DNA of 64,000 nt from a virus: the IMG/VR virus record IMGVR_UViG_3300032242_001655, positions 32,079 to 96,078 of that record. One strand, written 5' to 3'. Positions 38,176 to 46,446 of this stretch are shown piece after piece. Each line of letters starts with the position of its first letter. The first letter of the stretch is position 1. The translations under genes were made by a program, and so were the position numbers. Below the pieces are notes generated by a model, which worked only from the letters and a program-made list of their open reading frames with translations, was not told the DNA's origin and searched no databases.

Positions 38176-38201
38176 AGTATTTTAAATGAAAGGAGCGAAC
38201 T

Positions 38202-38804
38202 ATGCCAAGCGTATTTTTAGTAAGCGACACGCACTTTGGTCATGCTGGTGTATGTCACTTCACACACGAGAACACAGGAGTTAAAATCCGTCCATGGACT
38301 GATCCAGATGAAATGGATGAGGCTATGGTAAAATTGTGGAATGACCGTGTCAAGCCAACTGACAAAGTCTACCATTTAGGAGATGTTGTCATTAACCGTA
38401 AGGCATTAAAAATAATGTCAAGATTAAATGGTGACAAAGTGTTAATTCGTGGCAACCATGATATCTTCAAAGACGAGGACTACAGACAATACTTTCGTGA
38501 ATTACGTGCCTACCACGTTATGAACGGAATGATATTAAGTCATATTCCAGTTCATGCAGATAGTTTAGGTCGCTTTGGAGTTAACATTCACGGTCACTTA
38601 CACACTCGCCGTGTTAAAAAAGCAAGAGGCGTTGATGCTCGTACAGGAGAAGTCTTATACAGCGATGAGCCCGATGTTAGATATCACTGCGTATGTGTAG
38701 AGCAAACAGACTTTGCCCCAATTTTATTCGAAGACGTTATCCGTCGTATCGAAGCAGAAGGTGGTGTAGTTGGATTTCAAAAGGGAAACGGGCCTACAAT
38801 GTAG
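38202..38804 (+). CDS. Calcineurin-type metallophosphoesterase
   Basis: 200 aa. SDTHFGHAG (residues 7-15), HLGDVV, IRGNHDIF, SHIPVH and NIHGHLHTR give all five metal-binding motifs, in the compact form common in phages. Third phosphoesterase of the window. With the adjacent kinase it could make a kinase/phosphatase pair. The ribosome site AAAGGAG is strong. Confidence 0.8.
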   Translation: MPSVFLVSDTHFGHAGVCHFTHENTGVKIRPWTDPDEMDEAMVKLWNDRVKPTDKVYHLGDVVINRKALKIMSRLNGDKVLIRGNHDIFKDEDYRQYFRELRAYHVMNGMILSHIPVHADSLGRFGVNIHGHLHTRRVKKARGVDARTGEVLYSDEPDVRYHCVCVEQTDFAPILFEDVIRRIEAEGGVVGFQKGNGPTM

Positions 38805-38817
38805 GCTCGTTTTTTTA
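38789..38817 (+). terminator. Terminator overlapping the phosphoesterase stop
   Basis: ACGGGCCTAC (38789-38798) with GTAGGCTCGT (38802-38811), then T run to 38817. Confidence 0.8.
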
Positions 38818-39058
38818 AGTAGGGAACTTAAAACGCAAAAAGTGTGCCGAAAGGGTTTTGGATGCAGGCCGGAAGCCAGTATCTGGATAGTGTTGTAAAC
38901 ACTCGCATCGGTTGAAGCAACGGGTCAACAGACTGGCTGTTGTGGAGTGATCCGTGAGCGTTCCATGTTTCCTGGACAAGAGAGAGCGGGGGCTGTTGTC
39001 TCCGGGCGGGCAAGGATATCACTTTCGTGGACCAAAACTCTCATAAGTTCCCTACTTA
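38817..39058 (+). ncRNA. Candidate structured RNA closed by a 15-bp perfect inverted repeat
   Basis: TAAGTAGGGAACTTA (38817-38831) pairs perfectly with TAAGTTCCCTACTTA (39044-39058), framing about 210 bases without a convincing gene. Inside are AGTGTT-GTA-AACACT, CCAG-TAT-CTGG, CAACAG-ACTGG-CTGTTG and a GATGC/GCATC helix enclosing the first two. The base composition is richer in G and C than the neighbours. It lies between a terminator and the QueC-like gene end, with which it overlaps 3 bases. Transcribed strand unknown; no match to a known RNA class was recognised. Confidence 0.55.
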
Positions 39059-39682
39059 AAATGTATAGTTAATATCAAATTCGTAGCGTTCACGAGGTGA
39101 GGTTTGAGGATCAAGGTATCCGCATTTATCAAATGCCCATGCTCTTTCTTTGCAGTGCCAACATTCGTCACACACCTTATCATCCGGTGTTTCGCATGAA
39201 TATGCAATTTTCATTAGGTCAATAAGATCACAATCAATGGCTTCTTGTACTATATAGTCTTTGGTTAATTCTATCCATGGCTGAGCATATCTAGCCAATT
39301 TCATTGATTGCCGTCTTGGTCCTATTTCTATTTCTTTTGGATTTTTAGTATCGCCTAATACAAATACTTCTATATCATCATCGGAGGCTTCTCTCAATCC
39401 GCTTATTACCTGTAGGGTATGATGGACTTTATCTGTGCCTACTTTATTAATAGTATAACTGATTCCAAACTTGTCATTAATCCAATCCAATATATTCTGT
39501 GTACGAACTAGACTGTTGTTTGGACGATCCACTGTATATACTTTGAATTCATTGTTAGTTTTTAGTTCTTCTCTTAGAGCATGTACTAGATATATTAATA
39601 GGCCGCTATCTAAACCTCCGGAAACAAATAGTCCAATTTTCCTGTTATTTTGTAGTATTTTTTTGATTGGCTCTCTTATCAT
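39056..39682 (-). CDS. QueC-like ATP-pyrophosphatase
   Basis: 208 aa starting at 39682. LFVSGGLDSGLL (near residue 19) is the PP-loop that binds ATP. SCETPDDKVCDECWHCKERAWAF near the C-terminus is the Cys cluster of 7-cyano-7-deazaguanine synthase QueC (zinc site). QueC makes preQ0; phage copies can serve 7-deazaguanine DNA modification. No QueD, QueE, FolE or DpdA is seen in the window. The late box TTAAATA with 5-base spacing fixes the start. Confidence 0.65.
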   Translation of the reverse strand: MIREPIKKILQNNRKIGLFVSGGLDSGLLIYLVHALREELKTNNEFKVYTVDRPNNSLVRTQNILDWINDKFGISYTINKVGTDKVHHTLQVISGLREASDDDIEVFVLGDTKNPKEIEIGPRRQSMKLARYAQPWIELTKDYIVQEAIDCDLIDLMKIAYSCETPDDKVCDECWHCKERAWAFDKCGYLDPQTSPRERYEFDINYTF

Positions 39683-39687
39683 AAAAA

Positions 39688-39694
39688 TATTTAA
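39688..39694 (-). promoter_or_regulatory. Late-type box TTAAATA (minus), 5 bases before ATG
   Basis: Minus-strand TTAAATA, spacer TTTTT, ATG at 39682. Confidence 0.5.
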
Positions 39695-39702
39695 CCTTCT
39701 AG

Positions 39703-39731
39703 TTGACAGCACTGGTTTTTTCATGTATAAT
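39703..39731 (+). promoter_or_regulatory. Perfect sigma70 promoter with leaderless spacing
   Basis: TTGACA (39703-39708), 17 bases, TATAAT (39726-39731); lipoprotein ATG 6 bases on, at 39738. Confidence 0.8.
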
Positions 39732-39737
39732 AAAAAC

Positions 39738-39980
39738 ATGAAGAAATTAGTTGCTGTCATTTTTTTTGGACTGTTGGTCGGATGTTCCACTGTAACCAAT
39801 CAGCGGATACTGACTCCTTACGAAGTTAGTACCATACCAACCGATTGTCTTAATCAACGACAAATTATAAACTATTTAGAAAGCCAGGTGAAATTTGCAA
39901 ATGAAAACAACATCAAAGAAAACTTGGGAGTTGTCAAGTATAAACTTTGGGAAATTCGTACTTTGTGTAATGGCGGCTAG
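39738..39980 (+). CDS. Small lipoprotein, 80 aa
   Basis: MKKLVAVIFFGLLVGC: a lipoprotein signal with lipobox L-V-G-C (Cys16), then STVTNQRILTPYEV. Mature part contains two further Cys. Anchored in the outer or inner membrane of the host. The start is set by the promoter and a leaderless layout. The next gene overlaps its last 80 bases. Confidence 0.6.
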   Translation: MKKLVAVIFFGLLVGCSTVTNQRILTPYEVSTIPTDCLNQRQIINYLESQVKFANENNIKENLGVVKYKLWEIRTLCNGG

Positions 39981-40248
39981 TCTTATTGGATGTGCTACTC
40001 AACAGAAAACTAGACCTGATACTATGGCAATACTCGAAATTAAACCGGATTGTCGTATTGCTGAGCAACAATTAGAATGGCTAAGAGGAATGATCCCTAC
40101 GGTTCAAGAACATCAAGATGCTGAAATGCAGATGATATTTGCAAACACAACTACATTTGAAGCAAATAGAAAAATAAGAGAATACACCTACGATCGTATT
40201 ATTAAAACCAAAATCAATGATATATATTACGTATGCGCAAAACAATAA
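39901..40248 (+). CDS. Second lipoprotein, about 115 aa
   Basis: MKTTSKKTWELSS then FGKFVLCVMAASLIGCATQ: basic start, hydrophobic core and lipobox L-I-G-C. Mature part helical with paired Cys. Overlaps the first lipoprotein; such a nested pair of exported proteins recalls two-component spanins, but the C-termini lack the usual pattern. Confidence 0.5.
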   Translation: MKTTSKKTWELSSINFGKFVLCVMAASLIGCATQQKTRPDTMAILEIKPDCRIAEQQLEWLRGMIPTVQEHQDAEMQMIFANTTTFEANRKIREYTYDRIIKTKINDIYYVCAKQ

Positions 40249-40802
40249 CAGCCTTAACTATTTTTGGAATCTTTGGGTTGGTGCAAGCACAAGACTGCCA
40301 ACTTCAACAGACTATTCGTTCGACAACTGAAGGTGTAGTCACCGAGGTACGCAACATTTCAACTGATGTTGTTCCCTGGGGCAATGGAGGAACCAAGTGT
40401 ATGGTAAATCTAGATGGCTTAGTCAATGGTGTTTGGCGTAAATCGTTTGGAGAATATACTTGGTATGACCAACGACCAGCCAAAGAAATGTGTTTAATTG
40501 CAGTTGGATTGGCAAAAAAGAACTTGCTTCAATCGGTAAATTCAAGTACAATTAATACTAATAGTGTCGTTATCTGCCGTGACAACTCTAAACCTAAAGT
40601 TAATAATACAGCAATAGGAATGGTTGTTGAGGATATAACACAACTAAGACCTCATCCAGTATTTCAAAAGACTTTTAGGTACAAGGATGAGCAGTGCAGA
40701 TGGTTTGTTGAAGCAGGTTGGACAGGTAATGACTTTCAGAAACTGAATGGCATTGCATGTTTGACTAGCAGTAGGCAATGGGTAGTAGTTGATAAATTTT
40801 AA
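40233..40802 (+). CDS. Exported protein, 189 aa
   Basis: Signal peptide MRKTITALTIFGIFGLVQAQ (cleavage after AQA). The mature part is mostly beta, with six Cys that could form disulfides (CQLQQ, TKCMVN, EMCLIA, VICRD, EQCRW, IACLT), and repeated Trp/Tyr. Periplasmic. Family not recognised. Confidence 0.55.
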   Translation: MRKTITALTIFGIFGLVQAQDCQLQQTIRSTTEGVVTEVRNISTDVVPWGNGGTKCMVNLDGLVNGVWRKSFGEYTWYDQRPAKEMCLIAVGLAKKNLLQSVNSSTINTNSVVICRDNSKPKVNNTAIGMVVEDITQLRPHPVFQKTFRYKDEQCRWFVEAGWTGNDFQKLNGIACLTSSRQWVVVDKF

Positions 40803-40820
40803 CACACAGAGAGGATAGTT

Positions 40821-40949
40821 ATGAGATCGTTTATTTTAGGCACAATCTTTGGATTGATCTTAGCAACCGTGGGATTTAGCGGTATTGCTCGTATGCTTGA
40901 CAAAGGTATTAACACAGTTAAAACTCAATCAGAGGAGATGGCAAAATGA
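40821..40949 (+). CDS. Small membrane protein, 42 aa
   Basis: MRSFILGTIFGLILATVGFS: one N-terminal helix, short polar tail. Ribosome site GAGGATAG. TGA overlaps the start of the next lipoprotein gene. Confidence 0.5.
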   Translation: MRSFILGTIFGLILATVGFSGIARMLDKGINTVKTQSEEMAK

Positions 40950-41689
40950 AATTTACCACACTAGCAATGACACTATCGGCTGTAGGTTTGGCCGCTTGTC
41001 AAACTGCACCAACAAAAGTTGCCGAACCTGTAATTCACGAACGTGTTGTTGAAAAGATTGTTTACAAAGAACCTACCAGCATTGTTATGTCTAATGTGCC
41101 AGATTGGATGAGCAAGTTGCCTAAAGAAACTGGACATATGTTTGCATCCGGTACTGCTCGTAGCCAAGACTATAGTATGGCAGTTGAAAAGGCTAAAACT
41201 GTTGCTCAAAGTAAGTTAGCAGAACTGTTAGGTGTCAAGGTAGACAAGCAGACTAAGATTTACCAATCGGATAAGAATGGTGCTTATTACGAAAACTCAA
41301 GTACCGCAATCCGCAAGAGTGTAGAAGAAGTTACCATGGTTGGTGCTGAAGTTGTTGAAACCAAGGTTATCATGGAAGCACCCAATGTATATCGAGCATT
41401 CATCTTAATGACTATTAAAGGTGAGGAACAAAAACAAGTGCAGGCACCTACTCAACCTACGGAGGATGATGAAGAAAAAAGTGCATTTGATCAATTAGGT
41501 AAAAAGAAAGTATCTGCTATTAAAACAGAACCTACTTCTAAAGTTGCCAGTGTAGTTGTTCAGCCCGCTTCTGAAATTGACCAAACCAAAATGGTTGTAA
41601 ATACTATTTCAGATGCGGGTGTTAAGGCTCGAGTTGCAGAGACAATGAAAGATCCTAATGCTGTTGTAATTAATACAACCATTCGATAA
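40946..41689 (+). CDS. LPP20-like lipoprotein
   Basis: 247 aa. Signal with lipobox L-A-A-C (about residue 18). VPDWMSKLPKETGHMFASGTARSQDYSMAVEKAKTVAQSKLAELLGVKV follows the LPP20 pattern (PxWxxxxP...GxA...A...A). The C-terminal 80 residues are Pro/Thr/Glu-rich and disordered. Outer-membrane lipoprotein by family. A phage origin is unusual; it may alter the surface. Confidence 0.65.
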   Translation: MKFTTLAMTLSAVGLAACQTAPTKVAEPVIHERVVEKIVYKEPTSIVMSNVPDWMSKLPKETGHMFASGTARSQDYSMAVEKAKTVAQSKLAELLGVKVDKQTKIYQSDKNGAYYENSSTAIRKSVEEVTMVGAEVVETKVIMEAPNVYRAFILMTIKGEEQKQVQAPTQPTEDDEEKSAFDQLGKKKVSAIKTEPTSKVASVVVQPASEIDQTKMVVNTISDAGVKARVAETMKDPNAVVINTTIR

Positions 41690-41694
41690 TAACT

Positions 41695-41769
41695 CTGGCC
41701 ATAGTTCAACGGATAGAACAATCGCCTTCTAAGCAATCAATCCAGGTTCGATTCCTGGTGGCTGGACCA
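41695..41769 (+). tRNA. tRNA-Arg(UCU)
   Basis: Acceptor CTGGCCA/TGGCTGG with two G-U pairs, loop CTTCTAA (UCU), T-arm CCAGG TTCGATT CCTGG, ACCA encoded. Anticodon stem has one mismatch. Confidence 0.82.
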
Positions 41770-41773
41770 AACA

Positions 41774-41781
41774 TTTAAATA
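41774..41781 (+). promoter_or_regulatory. Late-type box TTTAAATA, 5 bases before ATG
   Basis: TTTAAATA, CTTCT, ATG at 41787; heads the ATP-pyrophosphatase array. Confidence 0.5.
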
Positions 41782-41786
41782 CTTCT

Positions 41787-42281
41787 ATGCGAATAGGAAT
41801 AATAGGACATAGAGGATTATTGGGGAGTGCCATTTCGGCAGAATTCTCTGAGGGTAATGAAGTAATTGGGATGAGTCGTAATACAGGATACGATCTTCAA
41901 ACCAATTACAATGATATTATAGATGTGTGTAAGGAATGTGACTTGGTATTCAATAACGCACATTCTTCTACACTACAGGCCAGTGTTATTAGAGACTTAT
42001 CAAACACCAAAATTAAATTAGTAACTTCCGGCAGTATAGCGGCTAACTATGGGTTTTCTGATTACTGTAAACAAAAGAAAATAATAGAAGAAACTTATCA
42101 CTTATATATTAGAAGATACCCAGAAAGATGTTTGCTATTAAAAATGGGTTACCTTGAAGGATTAGAGCCTGGTAAGGCCAGAAACTTTAAAACTATTCCA
42201 TTAACAACTATAACTTCAAGCATTAGACATTGGTTAGCCAATCCAAGAATAACAAAAATGGAATTTGAAAATGTTCTTTGA
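41787..42281 (+). CDS. Short NAD(P)-binding Rossmann protein
   Basis: 164 aa. GIIGHRGLLGSAISAEF is a GxxGxxG dinucleotide loop, as in dTDP-4-dehydrorhamnose reductase/SDR folds. The Tyr-x3-Lys position reads YGFSDYCKQKKI. It is half the usual SDR length, so the substrate part is reduced. First gene of the array transcript; overlaps the next by 11 bases. Confidence 0.6.
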   Translation: MRIGIIGHRGLLGSAISAEFSEGNEVIGMSRNTGYDLQTNYNDIIDVCKECDLVFNNAHSSTLQASVIRDLSNTKIKLVTSGSIAANYGFSDYCKQKKIIEETYHLYIRRYPERCLLLKMGYLEGLEPGKARNFKTIPLTTITSSIRHWLANPRITKMEFENVL

Positions 42282-43476
42282 CAACGACCAAGAAATAACC
42301 AAGCACGGATACTATCAGGTTAATGGTATAAAAACTTTTAGTAAATTCGAAGCATTTAAATTTGCTGGCGGCGATAAGGATAAAATTAAATTTATCTATA
42401 ACGAAGATGTAATGGATCAGCAAGATTGGACCAAAGAACCAGATGAAGATATATACGAATTGTACGCCGAACGTGCTCGACAACTAAGACACAAATATGA
42501 CTATCTTGTGTTATTATATAGCGGTGGTATAGATAGTCACACCGTATTGGAATCTTTTTTAAATAATAGAATTCACTTAGACGAAATATGCACTTTTACA
42601 AATGCTGAGGTAGAATCTAAAACAGGAAAGTTTAATCAGGAAGTATTTAATGCCGCAGTTCCTTTTGTTAATACATTGAATCTTAGTGAACTTAAAACTA
42701 AGTTTAGATTATTTGATATCAGTGATTTGATTATTAATCAATATCAAGATGAGTTTCATTTTGAAAATCATCACTTGTATAATCAAGGTCCTGGTAATAG
42801 TTGGAGTAGTGCAGTACGTTCTCATGTATTAAAATCTAAGATTCAAGATCATTTAAGATTAACAGAGCAAGGTAAAAGTGTTTGTTATATTTGGGGATTC
42901 GATAAGCCTACACTAACCTTTGAAAATAATCAATATTTTATTAGATTTGCCGATAATTCAATTGATCTAAATATGCGTCAATATATTAATAGAAAAACAC
43001 TAATAAGTAAGTTTGCTAATTTTTACGACGAGCCATTTTATATCTGTCGAGAATTTCCTAAGATATCGATCAAACAGGGACATTTACTTTTTAATTTAAT
43101 CAAAACTATAAAAATAATCGATCCTATATTAAAATCTCAAAATGAGATTCCTACTACAGGGCCATTTGTTGTTCATCATCGAGCAGAATATTTTAGATTT
43201 TTACCCAAGAAAGTAGTCGACAGAACTATATATCCAAAAGCAAATCTATTACAATTTGGTGATGATAAAACTAAAGGAAGCATTATACTTACTCCCAAAG
43301 ATGATTGGTTTAACAGATCTAACCATAATAATCAACATCGATGGTTTCAAAATTTAGAAAACCTAATAAAACAAAATCAAGGACTTTATAAATTTAAAAA
43401 CAACAAGGTAATAGGAATAAATTATATCCTCAGCAAACCATACTACATAGGTGAATTTGATGTATTTAAAAATTAA
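42271..43476 (+). CDS. N-type ATP-pyrophosphatase, family 1, copy A
   Basis: 401 aa from ATG 42271, chosen to match copy B (44324), which starts MFFYDT. LLYSGGIDSHTVLESFL (near residue 87) is the PP-loop of ATP-pyrophosphatases such as asparagine synthase and tRNA thiolation enzymes. CYIWGFDKPTL and DEPFYICREFPKISIKQGHLLFNL are shared with copy B. It lacks the glutaminase domain of asparagine synthase. Would activate a carboxylate or amide as the adenylate; substrate unknown. Confidence 0.75.
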   Translation: MFFDNDQEITKHGYYQVNGIKTFSKFEAFKFAGGDKDKIKFIYNEDVMDQQDWTKEPDEDIYELYAERARQLRHKYDYLVLLYSGGIDSHTVLESFLNNRIHLDEICTFTNAEVESKTGKFNQEVFNAAVPFVNTLNLSELKTKFRLFDISDLIINQYQDEFHFENHHLYNQGPGNSWSSAVRSHVLKSKIQDHLRLTEQGKSVCYIWGFDKPTLTFENNQYFIRFADNSIDLNMRQYINRKTLISKFANFYDEPFYICREFPKISIKQGHLLFNLIKTIKIIDPILKSQNEIPTTGPFVVHHRAEYFRFLPKKVVDRTIYPKANLLQFGDDKTKGSIILTPKDDWFNRSNHNNQHRWFQNLENLIKQNQGLYKFKNNKVIGINYILSKPYYIGEFDVFKN

Positions 43477-44320
43477 ATATTTTTTAGTCTTATTATTATT
43501 TCCTGTATACTGTTTTCCTGAAATAAACATTGTCGTACCATCTACTCCTGGAGGAGCATACGATCAATTGGCTAGAAAATTTAGCAAGTTTGTAACTAAT
43601 GAAACAGATATGCCAGTCGTTGTTATAAATGTTTCAGGTGCTGGCGGATTAATAGGTATAAGAAAAGTTGAGGCTGATTCTAAAAGCACATTCATGTTAT
43701 CAAGTTCTGCACTATACATTCTACTTAATGAAGAATCTATACCATTAGATCATTTTAAATATGTTTCGATTATTGGGGAAAGTCCTCTGTTCTTAGCCGT
43801 TTCAAAAAGCAGGGGACTAACTTGTGAAGATCTTAGAGATAGAACACAACATTTTTTTGTAGGGACTTCTGGAAAGGGAGGGGTTGCTGGACAACCATTA
43901 GAGATGATTAAAAAGAAATATTCAAATTTTACTGAGATTCCTTATAGGAGTGCATACGCATCAACAGTTGATATCATCTCGGGTCAAATTGATATAACAT
44001 TTATATCCGGGTTATATTCAAATCGTCCCGACTTTGAATTGTTGGCTAATACTTCTAATAGACCATTTAATAATATTCCTACCTTAAAAACTTGTATGGG
44101 GGTAAACGAACCTATATTAACTCAATTTATTCTTTCGGCTAATCAGAACACAAATGACGATCTTGTTAAAAAATTAAATACTTTAGCAATAAAATTTGTT
44201 TCCGATCCCGATACTGACAAGTATCTTAAAGAACAGGGAATTATGCCAAAGGCAAAATCTCTTGAATTAACTAACAAAGAAATTAAATTCGAATACGAAA
44301 AATGGAAATTAACAAGGTAA
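43460..44320 (+). CDS. TctC/Bug-type periplasmic binding protein, copy A
   Basis: 286 aa from ATG 43460. Signal peptide MYLKIKYFLVLLLFPVYC, then INIVVPSTPGGAYDQLARKF and INVSGAGGLIGIRKVEA: the P-x-x-P-G-G-x-x-D and GAGG loops of tripartite tricarboxylate (Bug) receptors. A later TEIPYRSAYASTVDIISGQIDITF also fits. Binds small carboxylates in the periplasm. No TctA/TctB transport genes are here. Paralogue of 45577. Confidence 0.85.
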   Translation: MYLKIKYFLVLLLFPVYCFPEINIVVPSTPGGAYDQLARKFSKFVTNETDMPVVVINVSGAGGLIGIRKVEADSKSTFMLSSSALYILLNEESIPLDHFKYVSIIGESPLFLAVSKSRGLTCEDLRDRTQHFFVGTSGKGGVAGQPLEMIKKKYSNFTEIPYRSAYASTVDIISGQIDITFISGLYSNRPDFELLANTSNRPFNNIPTLKTCMGVNEPILTQFILSANQNTNDDLVKKLNTLAIKFVSDPDTDKYLKEQGIMPKAKSLELTNKEIKFEYEKWKLTR

Positions 44321-44323
44321 TTT

Positions 44324-45580
44324 ATGTTTTTTTATGATACTCCCGAACTTACAAAATATGGATATTATCTTGTTAATGATACCATTAAAACATTTAGTAA
44401 ATTTGAAGCATATCAACTTGCAGGAAAAAATTGGAAGAATATAAGATTTATCTTTAATGATGACGAGTTTGAAAAATACGATTGGACAGTCGAGCCTGAA
44501 GAAGATATCTACGAATTATATAGGCAACGAGCACAACAACTAAGAGAAAAATATGATTATGTAGTGTTAATGTATAGCGGTGGGATAGATAGTCATACAA
44601 TATTAGAAACATTTTTGCAAAATAATATTAAATTAGATGAGATCTGTACTTTTTCTGTTTCCGATACTGAAGACAAATTAAAAAGTTTAAACCCGGAGGT
44701 ATTTAGAACAGCCCTTCCATTTATTGAAACTTTAAATTTAAAAAAAATAGGTACAGTTTTTAGAGATGTTGAAGTCGGAAAACTTATTTTAGATTGGTGG
44801 AACGATGATTTTCATGCTGAAAATTTCCAATATTACACAATTCAACAACAATGGTCTGGAGTGGTTAGATCTTATTATTTTAAATCTAAAATAAAAGAAC
44901 ATATGGCGTTAATTGAAAATGGAAAAACAGTATGTTATATATGGGGATCAGATAAACCTTCAATGTGTGTTACTCAAAATCATTACGCATTATACATACC
45001 AGACGGTGCTCTTGATTTAGGAAGTAAACAATACGTTAACAGATTACATTTTAATAAAAAATTTTATAATTTCTATGATGAACCTTTTTATATATGCAGA
45101 GAATTTCCTAAGATATCAATCAAACAATCACATTTATTAGTAAATCTAATGGAAACAATACCTAAAACAGATAGTCGCCTGCTCTTAAAAGGTCAATTAC
45201 CTACCTTTGGTCCATTTGTTAGCCACCATGTAGAAAATAATATTGTAAAATTTTTAGATAAAGCAACTATAGATGGGTGCATATACCCTAATGCTTTATT
45301 AAGTAGATTTAGGAATGACAAAATATATAACGCAAGTCTAATCATTTCTCCAAAAGATAATTGGTTTTTATCTTCAAATCATCCTAACCGATATAAATTT
45401 GAAGAGCAAATAACAAAAATAATTAAAGAGAACCAAAACTATTTTTATTATACAAATGCAAAAAATCACAGATTATTTAAGCAAGAGGAATACAAAGATA
45501 CAATACCTAAAAATGCGGGAGTGACATTTAGTAGATTATATTTTATTAGACCGGTTTCGAATTTAAATAACAACTTATGA
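44324..45580 (+). CDS. N-type ATP-pyrophosphatase, family 1, copy B
   Basis: 418 aa paralogue of 42271. LMYSGGIDSHTILETFL PP-loop, YYFKSKIKEHMAL, CYIWGSDKPSM, DEPFYICREFPKISIKQSHLLVNLMET and SPKDNWFLSSNHPN are conserved with copy A. Starts 4 bases after copy A of TctC. C-terminal extension of 15 residues. Confidence 0.75.
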   Translation: MFFYDTPELTKYGYYLVNDTIKTFSKFEAYQLAGKNWKNIRFIFNDDEFEKYDWTVEPEEDIYELYRQRAQQLREKYDYVVLMYSGGIDSHTILETFLQNNIKLDEICTFSVSDTEDKLKSLNPEVFRTALPFIETLNLKKIGTVFRDVEVGKLILDWWNDDFHAENFQYYTIQQQWSGVVRSYYFKSKIKEHMALIENGKTVCYIWGSDKPSMCVTQNHYALYIPDGALDLGSKQYVNRLHFNKKFYNFYDEPFYICREFPKISIKQSHLLVNLMETIPKTDSRLLLKGQLPTFGPFVSHHVENNIVKFLDKATIDGCIYPNALLSRFRNDKIYNASLIISPKDNWFLSSNHPNRYKFEEQITKIIKENQNYFYYTNAKNHRLFKQEEYKDTIPKNAGVTFSRLYFIRPVSNLNNNL

Positions 45581-46446
45581 AAAAAATTATTTCAATTATA
45601 CTATTATTAATAACATTCTCTGTATCAGCAGAAGAAATTAGTATTATTGTTCCATTTCCGCCTGGTGGAGCATATGACATTATGGCAAGAAAATTTGCGC
45701 AATTTATCACAGACGAAACACCTAATCATGCGATTGTTAATAACATTGTAGGGGCTGGCGGATATATCGGGCTGAAAAAATTAGAATCGAGCCCTCCTAA
45801 TACTGTAATATTAGCACAGAGTAGTTCATTCTATGGGGGGTTAATTGAACATCAAATTCCTCTTGAAAACTTTAAACTTGTTGCAGTATTGGCAGAAAGT
45901 CCTTACTTCCTTGTAGTATCTAAAAATAATGGATTAACCTGTGAAAAGTTAAAGAATACACAAAAATATTTTTTTGCGGGAACTGGTGGGAAAAATACCA
46001 GTACTGATGAAATAGTAAAATTTATTAAAGAAAAATATTCTAATTTTCAAGATGTACCTTATAAAGGTGTAATACAAACTTTAACTGATTTAATATCAGG
46101 GCAAATAGATTTAACATTCTTTTCAGGGCTATCTAATTCTCGACCGGAAATAATATTTTTAGCCAATACATCGTCTGTAGTGTTTGATGGTATCCCTACG
46201 TTAAAATCTTGTTTAGGAATAGAAAAAACAATAACAAATGAATTTATTTTAGTTGCAAATAATACCGCAGATATTTCTTTTTTGAAACAAATGAATCAAT
46301 TGGCTTACAAATTTGTCGAGGACTCTAAAACAAAAGAATATTTTAAAACCAATGGTATTAGTTCCAGAGTAGACTCGTTAGAAAAATCTGAAAAAATATT
46401 TAAATTTAATTTTTTACAAATACAAAATGGAACTAATCAAAGATAA
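45577..46446 (+). CDS. TctC/Bug-type periplasmic binding protein, copy B
   Basis: 289 aa. Signal peptide MKKIISIILLLITFSVSAEE; IIVPFPPGGAYDIMARKF and NNIVGAGGYIGLKKLES match the family more closely than copy A. ATGA overlap with the ATP-pyrophosphatase shows translational coupling of a cytoplasmic enzyme with a periplasmic receptor. Overlaps the next gene by 20 bases. Confidence 0.88.
   Translation: MKKIISIILLLITFSVSAEEISIIVPFPPGGAYDIMARKFAQFITDETPNHAIVNNIVGAGGYIGLKKLESSPPNTVILAQSSSFYGGLIEHQIPLENFKLVAVLAESPYFLVVSKNNGLTCEKLKNTQKYFFAGTGGKNTSTDEIVKFIKEKYSNFQDVPYKGVIQTLTDLISGQIDLTFFSGLSNSRPEIIFLANTSSVVFDGIPTLKSCLGIEKTITNEFILVANNTADISFLKQMNQLAYKFVEDSKTKEYFKTNGISSRVDSLEKSEKIFKFNFLQIQNGTNQR

Noticed and set aside
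38828-39022. 64-aa minus frame inside the candidate RNA
   Set aside because: No start signals; the inverted repeat and hairpins explain the sequence better.
38817-39058. Transposon or group I/II intron
   Set aside because: No transposase, reverse transcriptase or maturase, and no target duplication; terminal repeat is fully internal to a gene boundary.
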